A DNA stretch of 64,000 bases from Mycobacterium rhizamassiliense (GTDB lineage: Bacteria; Actinomycetota; Actinomycetes; Mycobacteriales; Mycobacteriaceae): NCBI RefSeq assembly GCF_900157375.1, contig NZ_LT721901.1, positions 2,652,315 to 2,716,314 on the forward strand, read 5' to 3'. Positions 35,338-44,389 of the stretch are shown here, piece by piece. Position numbers and translations under genes: made by a program. Under the pieces are notes generated by a model. That model saw nothing but the letters and a program-made list of their open reading frames with translations. It was not told the origin of the DNA and ran no database searches. Within the stretch, counting starts at the first letter, position 1; the number at the start of each line of letters is the position of its first letter.

Positions 35338-36786
35338 TTAGGCAGGCGGCAGGTAGATCGTCTTGTGGATCTGGAACGCGTGCAGACCCTCAGGCCCGAG
35401 TTCGCGGCCCATGCCGCTGTCCTTGATCCCGCCAAACGGCGCTACCGGTTCGTTGACGTAATGATTGACGCCGATCGTGCCCGAGCGCACCTTCCGCGCG
35501 ACGTCGGCGGCGTGTTCGATGTCGGAGGACCAGACTGTTCCACCGAGCCCGTAGTCGGAGTCATTGGCGATCGCGATCGCCTCGCTCTCGTCGCCGTACG
35601 GGATCACCGAGAGTACCGGTCCGAAGATCTCCTCGCGGGAGATCGTGGCGTTGTTGTCTACGTCGGCGAACACCGTCGGTTCGACGAACCATCCCTGGTC
35701 GAGCCCTGGTGGTCGCGAGCCACCGGTCGTCAGCCGGCCCTCCTGTTTCCCTTTGGCAATGTAACCCTCCACGCGCTCACGCTGCTGGCTAGACACCAGT
35801 GGGCCGATCTTGGTTTCGGGGTCGAGCGGGTCGCCGATAGTAAGTGAGCGAGCGAGATCCGTTATCGTGTCGACAATTTCGGTGTAGCGGCTCCGCGGTG
35901 CCAGGATCCGGGTGTTGAGCCAGCAGATCTGCCCATTGTTGAGCAGCGTCGCTCCAAAGAACGCTTCGATCGATGCCCCGAGGTCAGCGTCATCGAGCAC
36001 GATCGCTGCCGATTTGCCGCCCAGCTCGAGTGTCACGGAGCGAAGCAGTCGACCGCAGGTTTCGGCGATGGCCCGACCGGCCGCGGTTGAGCCGGTAAAG
36101 GAAACTTTGTCGATTCCGGGGTGGGACACCAGGGCGGCGCCAAGGTCGCGCCCGCCGGGTACGACATTGAGAACACCAGGGGGCAGTCCGGCGGCCACCG
36201 CGGCTTCTGCCATCAAGAAGGAATCGAGGACCGTTTCTTCAGCAGGCTTGAGCACCACGGTGCATCCGGCGGCCAGCGCTGGAGCGACCTTCAGGAACGC
36301 GATGCCTTGAGGAACGTTCCACGGCACGATCGCACCCACGACACCCACCGGCTGTCGCGACACCAGGGCTGTGCCACCGAGCATTCCGGGACGCTCTTCC
36401 TCCACCGGCACGCTGTTCATCACGTCGCTGTAGTAGCGGAGCAGCAGGGGAGGGAAGATCGACTCGAATCGCTGAGCCAGCCAGATGGGCATGCCGTTCT
36501 GCATCGCCACCCGGGCAGCCGTCTCGCCGCCGCGTGCTTCGAGTTCGGCGGCGAACTGCTCCAGCGTCTCGCCGCGTTGTTTCGGGTGCCACGAGGCCCA
36601 CCCGTCCGGATCATCGAACGCGGCCCGGGCCGCCGCGACGGCGGCGTCGACGTCAGCCTCACCGCCGCGCGGCACCGAACCGATCAGCTGTTCCGTCGTG
36701 GGTGAATGGACATCGATCGTCGCTGCCGTGGTGGGGTCCGTCCAGTGACCTCCGATATAGAGCTGGCGGTAGTCGATCGTTGGCAT
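35338..36786 (-). CDS. NAD(P)-dependent aldehyde dehydrogenase
   Basis: A 482-residue aldehyde dehydrogenase of the usual length. Catalytic residues are visible: Glu254 in LELGGKSA, Cys288 in NNGQICWL, the coenzyme segment IVPWNVPQGIAFLK with Lys180 region, and FTGSTAAGRAI. The C-terminus has the typical PFGGIKDSGMGRELG. It probably oxidises the aldehyde from the nearby alcohol dehydrogenase to an acid that the acyl-CoA synthetases can activate. A perfect copy of the TGGTCAGACCA palindrome lies about 105 bases upstream of the start, so it likely belongs to the GntR regulon. Confidence 0.92.
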   Translation of the reverse strand: MPTIDYRQLYIGGHWTDPTTAATIDVHSPTTEQLIGSVPRGGEADVDAAVAAARAAFDDPDGWASWHPKQRGETLEQFAAELEARGGETAARVAMQNGMPIWLAQRFESIFPPLLLRYYSDVMNSVPVEEERPGMLGGTALVSRQPVGVVGAIVPWNVPQGIAFLKVAPALAAGCTVVLKPAEETVLDSFLMAEAAVAAGLPPGVLNVVPGGRDLGAALVSHPGIDKVSFTGSTAAGRAIAETCGRLLRSVTLELGGKSAAIVLDDADLGASIEAFFGATLLNNGQICWLNTRILAPRSRYTEIVDTITDLARSLTIGDPLDPETKIGPLVSSQQRERVEGYIAKGKQEGRLTTGGSRPPGLDQGWFVEPTVFADVDNNATISREEIFGPVLSVIPYGDESEAIAIANDSDYGLGGTVWSSDIEHAADVARKVRSGTIGVNHYVNEPVAPFGGIKDSGMGRELGPEGLHAFQIHKTIYLPPA

Positions 36787-36889
36787 CTAGCCTCCTCCTG
36801 GTTAGTGACGCCCACAACTGCGAGCCAAGGCATGTGATCGCAGTCACGCAACCAAGCTTGCCCAGGCCGTCAGCCAAGTTCAATTGTTA

Positions 36890-36906
36890 TTATGGTCAGA
36901 CCATAA
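36890..36906. promoter_or_regulatory. GntR-type operator (TGGTCAGACCA), perfect copy
   Basis: TTATGGTCAGACCATAA, a perfect 17-bp palindrome, lies upstream of the leftward aldehyde dehydrogenase gene and also upstream of the rightward broken membrane-protein gene. Confidence 0.6.
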
Positions 36907-37020
36907 ATTTCACTCTGATGAGGTACCTCTAAAGGCGGTTGCCGGACCCTTCTCGAGGATTGCGTGCCTTGCCGACATAGCTTTTGGCCGCACGCCGCAC
37001 CGAGTCTCGGCGCTCAGTCA

Positions 37021-37050
37021 GGTCTTACCTTCGATACCGAAGGTAAGACC
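37021..37050. promoter_or_regulatory. Long palindrome (13-bp arms)
   Basis: GGTCTTACCTTCG and CGAAGGTAAGACC flank ATAC, giving perfect 13-bp arms. It is followed by ACCAACTTGGT, another short palindrome overlapping its last bases. It lies in the 400-base gap between the divergent aldehyde dehydrogenase and the broken membrane-protein gene. It may be a repressor operator, a transcription terminator stem or a mobile-element end. I see no second copy in the window. Confidence 0.45.
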
Positions 37051-37185
37051 AACTTGGTCCTTCGGGGTGACGCATGGCACTCCCTAAGTGGTGGACAGTG
37101 AAAGGCATGGAGTTGCACGTTCGGCTTGGGATCGCTCCGCAACACGGACTGATGCGCGACGGTGTGAAGAGGGCCGAGCGTAGTC

Positions 37186-37918
37186 ATGGAGATGGGGACG
37201 AATCTGAGGATCGCGTATGCCGCGGCTTGGTGCGAGCCGGTTTTTCTGATCGGTTACATCATTGCATTTAGCGTTCTTGGGTGGAACCATCCGCCTCCTT
37301 CGCCGAGGTTTGATGCGCGGCCGTTGGTCGAGCACTACTTCGTTCCCCACGATCAACAAATCATGCTCGGCAGGATCATTCGCATGTGATAGCAGGTGCT
37401 CTGTCTGCAGTGGGGCGGCAGCGCCTTCGGTAGCGGTGAACTGTATGAAGCATCCATCTGCAGTTCCGACGAACATCAGCCTGTTGGGTGGTGGCATCAC
37501 CGCGTGGGTTGTCGCCGAATTCCCCGGGAAGGTTCTTCATGCCGCCCATTACGGTTCTTAACCGGTGCTGCAGGAGTTCATTTGGCGTGAGGCATGGTTC
37601 ATCTACGACATGACCTACATGGTCGGCGGCGTTCGAGACGATCGCGGTCGGAGTCTATGCCTTGACCGACAAAGGCGACTCTCCAGTCTGGCCGCGATGG
37701 TCCGGCTGGGTGGCCATCGGAGGCGCTCTTCGTTCCCGCCGGGAAGCGTCATCCCGTACATCACTTCCGGACCCTTGGCGTTGAAGGGCCTGTGGAATTT
37801 CTGGATTGCATCCCCATGGTGGCTCATCCGGTTTGGCATCTACAGCTACTACCCGTTGCGACACATCAGGCCATTGATGAGGGTCGACGTGAAACATCTT
37901 GTGCCGCCAAATGTTTAG
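37186..37918 (+). pseudogene. Broken multi-pass membrane protein gene
   Basis: A membrane protein of roughly 240 residues can be followed through frame changes: NLRIAYAAAWCEPVFLIGYI at the start; then, in another frame, GGGITAWVVAEFPG and a stop at 37559; then FIWREAWFIYDMTYMVGG in the same frame; then VGVYALTDKGDSPVWPRW in a third frame; then YITSGPLALKGLWNFWIAS and FGIYSYYPLRHIRP. At least one nonsense and three frameshift changes are needed, so it is dead. No family name is given; hydrophobicity suggests about six or seven membrane helices. Confidence 0.75.
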
Positions 37919-37990
37919 GACGAGAAGCACGCTTGAAGACCACAACCTCTCCGGAACGAGTGTTCTACAGAGCCTACTGGATTCAGCGTG

Positions 37991-38797
37991 CTAGTGCGAT
38001 CGGCTGGTCCGGCAAACTACCTGGCTGCGATTCTCCAACTCCAGCGCCGCTAGGAACGAAGCGATCTCGGCGTTGCGAATCAGCGAGTTCTTCGTTGCTC
38101 GCACGCCTTCGGTGCTATTGGCGGCAATCGTCTCGGCCAACGCGATTGCCGCGGCGACGACATCGTCGCCATCGCCGGGCACGACGCGGTTGGCGAGCCC
38201 GATCCGGACCGCTTCGTCGGCTTTCACGGAGCGGCCAGTGAACGAGATCTCGGCAGCCCTGGCCGGGCCGATCACCCGTGACAGATGCCAAGATGCTCCC
38301 AATTCGCCGATCGAGAGACCAACCCGCACGAAACCTGCGCTGAAACTCGCGAACCGGCTGGCCAGCCGGATGTCGGCCGACAACGCTAGGGAGAGACCAC
38401 CACCGGCCACTGGGCCGCTGATCGCGGCGATGACGGGAAACGGCAAGGCGCGCAAGCGGGAGGTTCCCGCCGAGGCGGTATCGACCAGCTCGTTGAACTC
38501 GGGGATCGTCATCTTGGCGATGACCGCTATCTCAGCGAGGTCGAAGCCCGTACAGAACGTCGCACCACCAGCACCGGTGATGATCAGCGCCCGTAACGGC
38601 GCTTTGCGTAACGTATGTGCGTACCAAGCGATTTCGCCGAACATCTCGACCGTTTGAGAGTTGCCGCGGTCGGGGCGGTTTACCGACATCAGCCCGATGC
38701 CGGGTTGTGGTTCGGCGATCGTCAGGGTGTTGGCCTGGCTCAGTTCGGCGAGGATGTCGGCCATCGGCCGGAGTCCGACCCGGTTCCACGTTGTCAT
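37991..38797 (-). CDS. Enoyl-CoA hydratase/isomerase family protein, shortened C-terminus
   Basis: A 268-residue crotonase with the oxyanion-hole segments FCTGFDLAE and ISGPVAGGGLSLALSADI, and FVRVGLSIGELGASWHLSR in the active-site region. Compared with its neighbour at 38801 it lacks the last 20 or so residues (the AFREKRAPNF tail) and ends NRSQVVCRTSRSH, suggesting a frameshift or truncation beside the degraded DNA at 37.2-37.9 kb. It may be partly functional. ATG 38797 gives an N-terminus 11 residues longer than a second in-frame ATG. Last gene of the leftward operon, 3 bases after the next crotonase. Confidence 0.8.
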   Translation of the reverse strand: MTTWNRVGLRPMADILAELSQANTLTIAEPQPGIGLMSVNRPDRGNSQTVEMFGEIAWYAHTLRKAPLRALIITGAGGATFCTGFDLAEIAVIAKMTIPEFNELVDTASAGTSRLRALPFPVIAAISGPVAGGGLSLALSADIRLASRFASFSAGFVRVGLSIGELGASWHLSRVIGPARAAEISFTGRSVKADEAVRIGLANRVVPGDGDDVVAAAIALAETIAANSTEGVRATKNSLIRNAEIASFLAALELENRSQVVCRTSRSH

Positions 38798-38800
38798 CGG

Positions 38801-39613
38801 TCAGCGACCCGTGAAGTTCGGTGCGCGCTTCTCCCGGAATGCCGCAAGCGCCTCGGGCATGTCGGCGCATCGGGTTAGCAATGCCTGGCCCCTGCTCTCC
38901 AATTCTAGTGCGGCGGCGAATGACCCGACTTCCATATTCGCCTGCAGCGCGCGCTTGGACAGTTTGATGCCGCCCGGGGAATTGGCACTGATCTGACGCG
39001 CCATCGCGAGAGCCCTGTCGAGTAGGTCGTCCGGTCCTGTGACCGCGTTGAGCAGTCCGAGGCGTTCGGCTTCCCCGGCTTCCACGATTCGCCCGGTGTA
39101 AGCGATGTCGGCCGCTTGGGCGGGCCCGATGAGGCGGGGCAACAGCCACGAGGCGCCCAGGTCGCCGGCCGACAGCCCGATCCGCACGAACGCGGCGTTG
39201 AATTTGGCTGTGGGGGAGCCCAATCGGATGTCAGCCATCAGGCTCAGTGAGAAGCCCCCGCCTGCCGCGGCGCCGTTGACCGCGGCGATCACCGGCACCG
39301 GGATGGCGCGAACGGCGACCAGTGCGCGGGCGGCGTTCTCTTGGCGTTCGAGCATGCCCAGCGGGGACAGCTCCGGAAGGCCCTCGGCGTCGTCGAGGTC
39401 GTAGCCCGCGCAGAACGCCTTACCCGCGCCGGTGAGAATCACCACGCGGACGTCACCGTCGGCGCCGATAAACCGGGCCGTCTCTTCGAGTTCGTTGAAC
39501 ATGGCCACGGTCATCGTATTGAGGCGCTCGGGTCGGTTCAGCGTGATCAGAGCAACGCCCTCGGCTAGTTGGGTCACCGTGAGGGTCTGCAGTTCGGTGA
39601 ATGCCGTGTTCAT
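38801..39613 (-). CDS. Enoyl-CoA hydratase/isomerase family protein
   Basis: A 270-residue crotonase starting at ATG 39613, overlapping the previous stop by four bases. Motifs: FCAGYDLDDAEG, NGAAAGGGFSLSLMADIRLG, FVRIGLSAGDLGASWLLPR and the C-terminal FREKRAPNFTGR. The two glutamates of classical hydratases are replaced, with an Asp at the SAGDLG position, so isomerase or other crotonase chemistry is possible. Close paralogue of the gene at 37991. Part of the leftward beta-oxidation operon. Confidence 0.88.
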   Translation of the reverse strand: MNTAFTELQTLTVTQLAEGVALITLNRPERLNTMTVAMFNELEETARFIGADGDVRVVILTGAGKAFCAGYDLDDAEGLPELSPLGMLERQENAARALVAVRAIPVPVIAAVNGAAAGGGFSLSLMADIRLGSPTAKFNAAFVRIGLSAGDLGASWLLPRLIGPAQAADIAYTGRIVEAGEAERLGLLNAVTGPDDLLDRALAMARQISANSPGGIKLSKRALQANMEVGSFAAALELESRGQALLTRCADMPEALAAFREKRAPNFTGR

Positions 39614-40674
39614 CGTGAGTGTTCCAATGCTGGGTCGGTCGCGGTCAGAATCGATCGCAAAGAGGTGATGATTCGCCATGTGGCCTCGTGGGTCTGCTCG
39701 TCGTTCAGACCCCAGGGCGCGGGAGTGAGCGCTAGGTGATCGAACCCGGTCGACGCGGCACGCAAGCGGGCGCCGAATTGGTCGGGTGTACACGCCACGG
39801 CCACCGCGTCGACCGCATCGTCAGGAACCGCACGGATCAGCGCTTCGCCGTACCGGTCGCGCGCAGCCTGACGGATTCGCTGCTGAGCTTCGGCCCAGCC
39901 GTGCAACTCAAACAGCCGGTCGTACACCCGCGAGGCCGCGTACTGCCCGATGGCGAACGCCGCTTGTCGGCGAGCGGACTCTTCATCGTCGTCAATGACG
40001 CACATCTTGATACCGGTCACCGCGATGTCGGCCGCCGACCGCCCGGCTGAGGACGCGCCGCGCACCAGCGCGGGTCGCACCACGGCTTCGAGGTAGTCAC
40101 TGGTGAACATCGGATGCCCGACAAGCCCGTCGGCCACCTCGCCGGCAATACGCACCATGGCTGGATTGACTCCGGCCAGGTAGATCGGAAGGTGTTCGCG
40201 CAGCGGCGGCGCCATTGCTGTGGTTGGTGCCACGTGAGCGGTGTAGAAGCGGCCATCGTGATCGACCGGGCCCTGATCGAGTCGCCACAACTTTCGCAGC
40301 ACGGCGACAAGCTCACGCATCCGAGCCGCCGGGGCCTCACCGGAAACTCCGTGCCAACGTTCCATCATCGCCGGTGTGCCGTTACCCAGGCCCAAAATCA
40401 ACCTGCCACCGGACAACTCATCAAGATCGCGCGCCTCGGCCACCCACATCAGCGGGGTGCGCCCGACCCCGTAGGCGATGTTGGACCCCACGGAGACCCG
40501 GCTGGTGGCGCCGGCGATGACGGCCATCGGTACCGTTGCTGACCGGCTGTATAGCTCGCTGGTCCAAACCGCCGTACAGCCGGCATCTTCGGCGGCGCGG
40601 GCCACCTCGGCGATCGAGGCGAACCGTGCCGGGCCGGTTCCCAGTCCGAAGCCGTTGACCCCGTACGTCGTCAT
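39610..40674 (-). CDS. LLM-class (F420/flavin-dependent) oxidoreductase
   Basis: A 354-residue TIM-barrel oxidoreductase of the luciferase-like superfamily. Landmarks: GFGLGTGPARFASIAEVARA, TSELYSRSATVPMAVIAGAT, GGRLILGLGNGTPAMMERWHG and the HLPIYLAGVNPAMVRIAGEVADGL segment. In mycobacteria many such enzymes use coenzyme F420, but FMN is equally possible from sequence alone. Embedded in the beta-oxidation operon with 4-base overlap downstream and 9 bases upstream. Might reduce or oxidise a ring ketone or enone intermediate; substrate unknown. Confidence 0.87.
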   Translation of the reverse strand: MTTYGVNGFGLGTGPARFASIAEVARAAEDAGCTAVWTSELYSRSATVPMAVIAGATSRVSVGSNIAYGVGRTPLMWVAEARDLDELSGGRLILGLGNGTPAMMERWHGVSGEAPAARMRELVAVLRKLWRLDQGPVDHDGRFYTAHVAPTTAMAPPLREHLPIYLAGVNPAMVRIAGEVADGLVGHPMFTSDYLEAVVRPALVRGASSAGRSAADIAVTGIKMCVIDDDEESARRQAAFAIGQYAASRVYDRLFELHGWAEAQQRIRQAARDRYGEALIRAVPDDAVDAVAVACTPDQFGARLRAASTGFDHLALTPAPWGLNDEQTHEATWRIITSLRSILTATDPALEHSR

Positions 40675-40683
40675 CGTCGCCCC

Positions 40684-41448
40684 CTAGCAGAACTTCGGGG
40701 CGCGCTTTTCGACGAAGGCGCTTAGCCCCTCGGCGGCCTCGCCATGCTCGAACAACTGCTGAATCTGCTCGACCTCGTAGCGCAGCCCGTCGGCGAGAGG
40801 AAGGTCGTCGGCGGCGTTGACGGTGCGCACCACGGCCTGCTGAGCCGGCGCTGACGCGGCGCAGAGTTCGTTGGCCAACTGCCGCGCGGCGGCAACCGCC
40901 CCGCCGGGCTCGGTGAGCCGATCGATGAGCCCCATCCGAAGGGCCTCGGTTGCATCAAGCTGGCGTCCGGTGAGCATCAGATCCAGGGCGGGGCCACGGC
41001 CTACCAGGCGTGGCAGGCGTTGGGTGCCACCGGCCCCGGGAATGAGGCCGAGCTTGACCTCCGGCAGGCCAAGCTTTGAAGTGGACGCCGCGACCCGTAA
41101 CGTGCAAGCGATCGCCAGTTCCAGGCCACCGCCGAGTGCCAGCCCGTCGATCGCGGCCACGGACAGGGCGCGGTGGCCTGCGAGCCGCTCTAGACCCGAA
41201 CGCAGGCTATCGCCATAGGCTTTGAACGATGCAGCGTCGACGGTCGTCATGTGCTTGATGTCGGCACCTGCGGCGAAGAAGCCGTCCAACTCCGAAGACA
41301 ACAGCAGCACCTTGGGGTTTGAGTCGTCCGCGGCGTCGAGGGCAGCGTGCAGACCCTCGATGATCGCCGGCCCGAGCGCGTTAGCGGGTGGTCGGCGCAG
41401 CACGATATGTAGCACCGACCCCTCGGCAGACCAGGTGACGGCGCTCAT
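40684..41448 (-). CDS. Enoyl-CoA hydratase
   Basis: A 254-residue crotonase that retains both glutamates of true hydratases: one in GLALGGGLELAIACTLRV and one in LPEVKLGLIPGAGGTQRLPR. Other landmarks are the substrate loop AAGADIKHM and the C-terminal FVEKRAPKFC. It should add water across an alpha,beta-unsaturated CoA ester. ATG 41448 overlaps the stop of the upstream SDR gene by four bases, so both are translated together. Confidence 0.9.
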   Translation of the reverse strand: MSAVTWSAEGSVLHIVLRRPPANALGPAIIEGLHAALDAADDSNPKVLLLSSELDGFFAAGADIKHMTTVDAASFKAYGDSLRSGLERLAGHRALSVAAIDGLALGGGLELAIACTLRVAASTSKLGLPEVKLGLIPGAGGTQRLPRLVGRGPALDLMLTGRQLDATEALRMGLIDRLTEPGGAVAAARQLANELCAASAPAQQAVVRTVNAADDLPLADGLRYEVEQIQQLFEHGEAAEGLSAFVEKRAPKFC

Positions 41449-42203
41449 GCCATGGTCAATCCGCCGCTAACCGAAAGCGTCTGGCCAGTGATGTAACCGG
41501 CGGCGTCGGAGGCGAAAAAGGCTACCGCCGCAGCGATGTCGGCCGGGGCCGCCAGGCGTTTCATCGGTACCGACCGGGTCATCCCGCCGAGCACCTTGTC
41601 GGCGTCCTGCCCGGAGCTGTCGGCGAACTTGCGGAGGGCCGGGGTGTCGGTGGGGCCGGGGCAGACGGTGTTGACGGTGACTCCCTTGGTGGCGACTTCG
41701 CGTGCCAGCGTCTTGCTGAAGGCGATGATCCCGCCCTTCGCGCCGGAATAGACGGCTTCCAGCGACGAGCCGACCCGGCCTGCATCGGAGCCGATGTTGA
41801 TGACGCGGCCGAAGCCACGCTCGACCATGCCCGGGACGACGGTGTGGCAGACCCTCAGCGCGCCTTTGAAGTTGATGTCGAGGATGCGGTTCCAGAAGTC
41901 CTCGTTGGTGTTCAGGAACGGCATGAAGTCGTCCCAGCCGGCGTTGTTAACCGCAACCTCGACCTCGCCGAGCTCGGCGGTGGCCGTCGTGACCGCATCA
42001 CGCACCGATTCGGTGTCGGTGACGTCGACGCGCACGGCGATCGCCTTGCCTCCCGCCTCGACGATGCGTTTGACCGTGTTCTGCGCGGCATCGAAGTTCA
42101 GGTCGGCGACAGCAACTCGAAACCCGTTGCTGCCCAGCGTTTCAGCGATGCCCGCACCGATGCCTTGGGCGCCGCCGGTGACGAATGCGACTCGATCTGT
42201 CAT
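41445..42203 (-). CDS. SDR-family 3-hydroxyacyl-CoA dehydrogenase/reductase (FabG-like)
   Basis: A 252-residue short-chain dehydrogenase: nucleotide motif TGGAQGIGAGI, NNAG near residue 85, and catalytic Ser...Tyr-x3-Lys (NIGSDAGRVG, VYSGAKGG). The C-terminus SVSGGLTMA is typical of FabG-like enzymes. By operon context it oxidises a 3-hydroxyacyl-CoA or ring hydroxyl. Located between the hydratase (4-base overlap) and the HMG-CoA-lyase-like gene (18-base gap). Confidence 0.9.
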   Translation of the reverse strand: MTDRVAFVTGGAQGIGAGIAETLGSNGFRVAVADLNFDAAQNTVKRIVEAGGKAIAVRVDVTDTESVRDAVTTATAELGEVEVAVNNAGWDDFMPFLNTNEDFWNRILDINFKGALRVCHTVVPGMVERGFGRVINIGSDAGRVGSSLEAVYSGAKGGIIAFSKTLAREVATKGVTVNTVCPGPTDTPALRKFADSSGQDADKVLGGMTRSVPMKRLAAPADIAAAVAFFASDAAGYITGQTLSVSGGLTMA

Positions 42204-42221
42204 GATATGCCTTTCCGTTGT

Positions 42222-43166
42222 TTAGTGGCAGCCGGTTGCGGTGCCGTCGGGATGCCAGTCCACCGGGCCGGCGACGATGCAGTGGCTGGTCAGCTTCCGG
42301 CCGAGCACGCTCTGCGCCGCGCGTGCGGCATCTATGACGGCAGGCAGGTTCACGCCAGTGGCCACACCCATCTCGTGGAACATGTTGATGAGGTCCTCGG
42401 TGGCGATGTTCCCGGTGGATCCCGCCGGAACGGGGCAGCCGCCGAGTTCGCCGAAGCTTGACTCGAAGCTGGTGCACCCGGCCTGTAGCGCAGCGTAGGC
42501 GTTGGCCAGTCCCTGACCGCGGGTGTTGTGGAAGTGCGCGGCGATTTCGACGCCGGGAAGGCGATCGATCGCTGCCGAGAAGATATCGAAAACGTATGCG
42601 GGATGGGCCATTCCGGTGGTATCGCCAAAGCCGATCTCAGCGCATCCCACTGCGGCGAACTGTTCGGCGATCTCCAGGGTGCGCGCCATCGGCACCTTAC
42701 CTTCGAACGGGCAGCCGAACGCGGTCGCGATCACCGCCGTGGGACGAAGGCCCTCGGAGTCGATGCGCTTGGCGACGATTTCGTTGTCGGCCATGGATTC
42801 GTCGATCGCCCGATTGACATTGCGCTTGTTGTGGGTTTCCGACGCGCTGACGAACATTGCGACCTCGTGGAATCGTTCGCGGACCTTCAAAGCGTTGTCC
42901 AGGCCGCGGTTGTTCGGTACCAGCACAGTCAGGGCAATGTGCTCCGGGATGTCAACGCCGTTAAGCACTTCGACGGCGTCAGCCAGTTGCGGGATGATAT
43001 CGGCGCGCACGAAGCTGGCGATCTCGATCCGGTCGAGACCGGTGCGGGCCAACTGGTTGATCAGTGCGATCTTGTCGGCCGTGCTGATGATCTCGGGTTC
43101 GTTCTGGAATCCGTCGCGGGGTCCGACTTCGCGGATCCTCGCCTTGGCAGGGAGTTTCGGGCTCAT
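42222..43166 (-). CDS. Hydroxymethylglutaryl-CoA lyase-like protein
   Basis: A 314-residue DRE-TIM-barrel lyase. Motifs: REVGPRDGFQNE (metal-binding Asp), IEIASFVRADIIPQ, AHFHNTRGQGLANAYAAL (metal His pair) and SSFGELGGCPVPAGSTGN, close to the HMG-CoA lyase signature with its loop cysteine kept. Such enzymes split 3-hydroxy-3-methylglutaryl-CoA or related branched CoA esters to acetyl-CoA and a keto acid. In this operon it indicates a branched intermediate, as in isoprenoid or alicyclic acid breakdown. ATG 43166 overlaps the CoA-transferase stop by four bases. Confidence 0.88.
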   Translation of the reverse strand: MSPKLPAKARIREVGPRDGFQNEPEIISTADKIALINQLARTGLDRIEIASFVRADIIPQLADAVEVLNGVDIPEHIALTVLVPNNRGLDNALKVRERFHEVAMFVSASETHNKRNVNRAIDESMADNEIVAKRIDSEGLRPTAVIATAFGCPFEGKVPMARTLEIAEQFAAVGCAEIGFGDTTGMAHPAYVFDIFSAAIDRLPGVEIAAHFHNTRGQGLANAYAALQAGCTSFESSFGELGGCPVPAGSTGNIATEDLINMFHEMGVATGVNLPAVIDAARAAQSVLGRKLTSHCIVAGPVDWHPDGTATGCH

Positions 43167-44389
43167 AGGGCGGTGGTCTCCTTGTCTAGTTGGTCGCGGA
43201 ACTCGGGCGCGGCGACGGCGGCCAGCCGACGGGACCGCTCACCGATGCCGCAGCCACGCAGGTGCGCCGTTCCGTTCTCGGTGACGACGACGTCGACGTC
43301 GGACCTCGCGGTGGTCACCACCCCGCCTTCGAGGCGGGGCTTGATCGTCGAGCGACCGCGGAACTTCGAACGAAGGGCGATTATCGAGCGTTTGCCGGTG
43401 AGAGCGGCGGCACGGGTGAAGTCGACTTGACCGCCGACGGCACCGACGTAGACTCCGCCACTGACCTCCGCACCAACCTGGCCGGAAAGATCGACCTCAA
43501 CGGCGAAGTTGATCGATACCAGGGATGCTAGCCGCGAAAGCACTTGCGGGGTATGGGTATAACTCGTCGGCCGGAACCGGATGGGTAGCATGGGGATGCG
43601 TCGGTAAAGTTCTGCCGACCCCAGCGCAGTTCCGACGACGACCAGACCGGGGTCCACTTCCTTGTGGCGCCCGGTGGCGACTCCTTTGTCCATCAGGCGC
43701 ATCAGCGCGTCGGTGATCATGCCGGTGTGGAAGCCGAGGTCCTGGTGGCCGGCGAGGGCGTCGAGGACTGCCGCCCCCAGTGATCCCACGCCCAATTGCA
43801 CGGTATCGCCGTCTTCGACGAGTTCGGCGATCTTCGCGGCTATTTGCCGGTCCACTGCATCGGGCGGGCGAGTCGGGTCTTCGGGCAGTGCGCGGTCGGT
43901 GGTGATGGTGGCGGCAAACCGTTCCAGGGGAATCGGTTCGGTTCCGATGGTGGCCGGCATCTGGCTGTTGATCTCGGCGATGAGCACCGGGGTGTGCTCG
44001 ATGGCGTCGGCGACGTAGTCGACGCCGATGCCCAGTGAGCAGCGTCCCTCGGCATCAGGCGGTGCCACCTGGAGCAGACCGACGTCACTAGGTAACCGGT
44101 GTTCGGCGAACATCCGAGGCAGCGCCGAGTAGTGGCAGGGAACGACTTCGAGTCGGCCGGTCCGGCTTAGCTCGCGCAGCTCCCCGAGGCCGCCATAGGA
44201 CACCATCGACACCCGCGCGGGCATGTTCACCGCGAGCTGGTCGTTCCAGGACAGCCCGGTGAAGGTGCGAATCGGCCCGATGCGGGCATTCTGGGCGATC
44301 AACGCATCCACCAAGGGTCGGGGTTCGGCGGCAGCCTGGCCCCACCACACCCCGTCGCCGCTCGAGAGGAACTCGGTGAAGTCGATCAA
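43163..44389 (-). CDS. Acetyl-CoA hydrolase/transferase family CoA-transferase
   Basis: About 408 residues in the AcetylCoA hydrolase/4-hydroxybutyrate CoA-transferase family. Recognisable segments: GLSWNDQLAVNMPARVSMVSYGGLG, GRCSLGIGVDYV, PVLIAEINSQMPATIG, GDTVQLGVGSLGAAVLDAL and FHTGMITDALMRLMDKG. I prefer the TTG at 44389, overlapping the thiolase stop as TTGA; GTG 44440 would add 17 residues including a histidine run. It would move CoA between organic acids in the operon's pathway. Coupled to its neighbours by overlaps on both sides. Confidence 0.85.
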   Translation of the reverse strand: MIDFTEFLSSGDGVWWGQAAAEPRPLVDALIAQNARIGPIRTFTGLSWNDQLAVNMPARVSMVSYGGLGELRELSRTGRLEVVPCHYSALPRMFAEHRLPSDVGLLQVAPPDAEGRCSLGIGVDYVADAIEHTPVLIAEINSQMPATIGTEPIPLERFAATITTDRALPEDPTRPPDAVDRQIAAKIAELVEDGDTVQLGVGSLGAAVLDALAGHQDLGFHTGMITDALMRLMDKGVATGRHKEVDPGLVVVGTALGSAELYRRIPMLPIRFRPTSYTHTPQVLSRLASLVSINFAVEVDLSGQVGAEVSGGVYVGAVGGQVDFTRAAALTGKRSIIALRSKFRGRSTIKPRLEGGVVTTARSDVDVVVTENGTAHLRGCGIGERSRRLAAVAAPEFRDQLDKETTAL

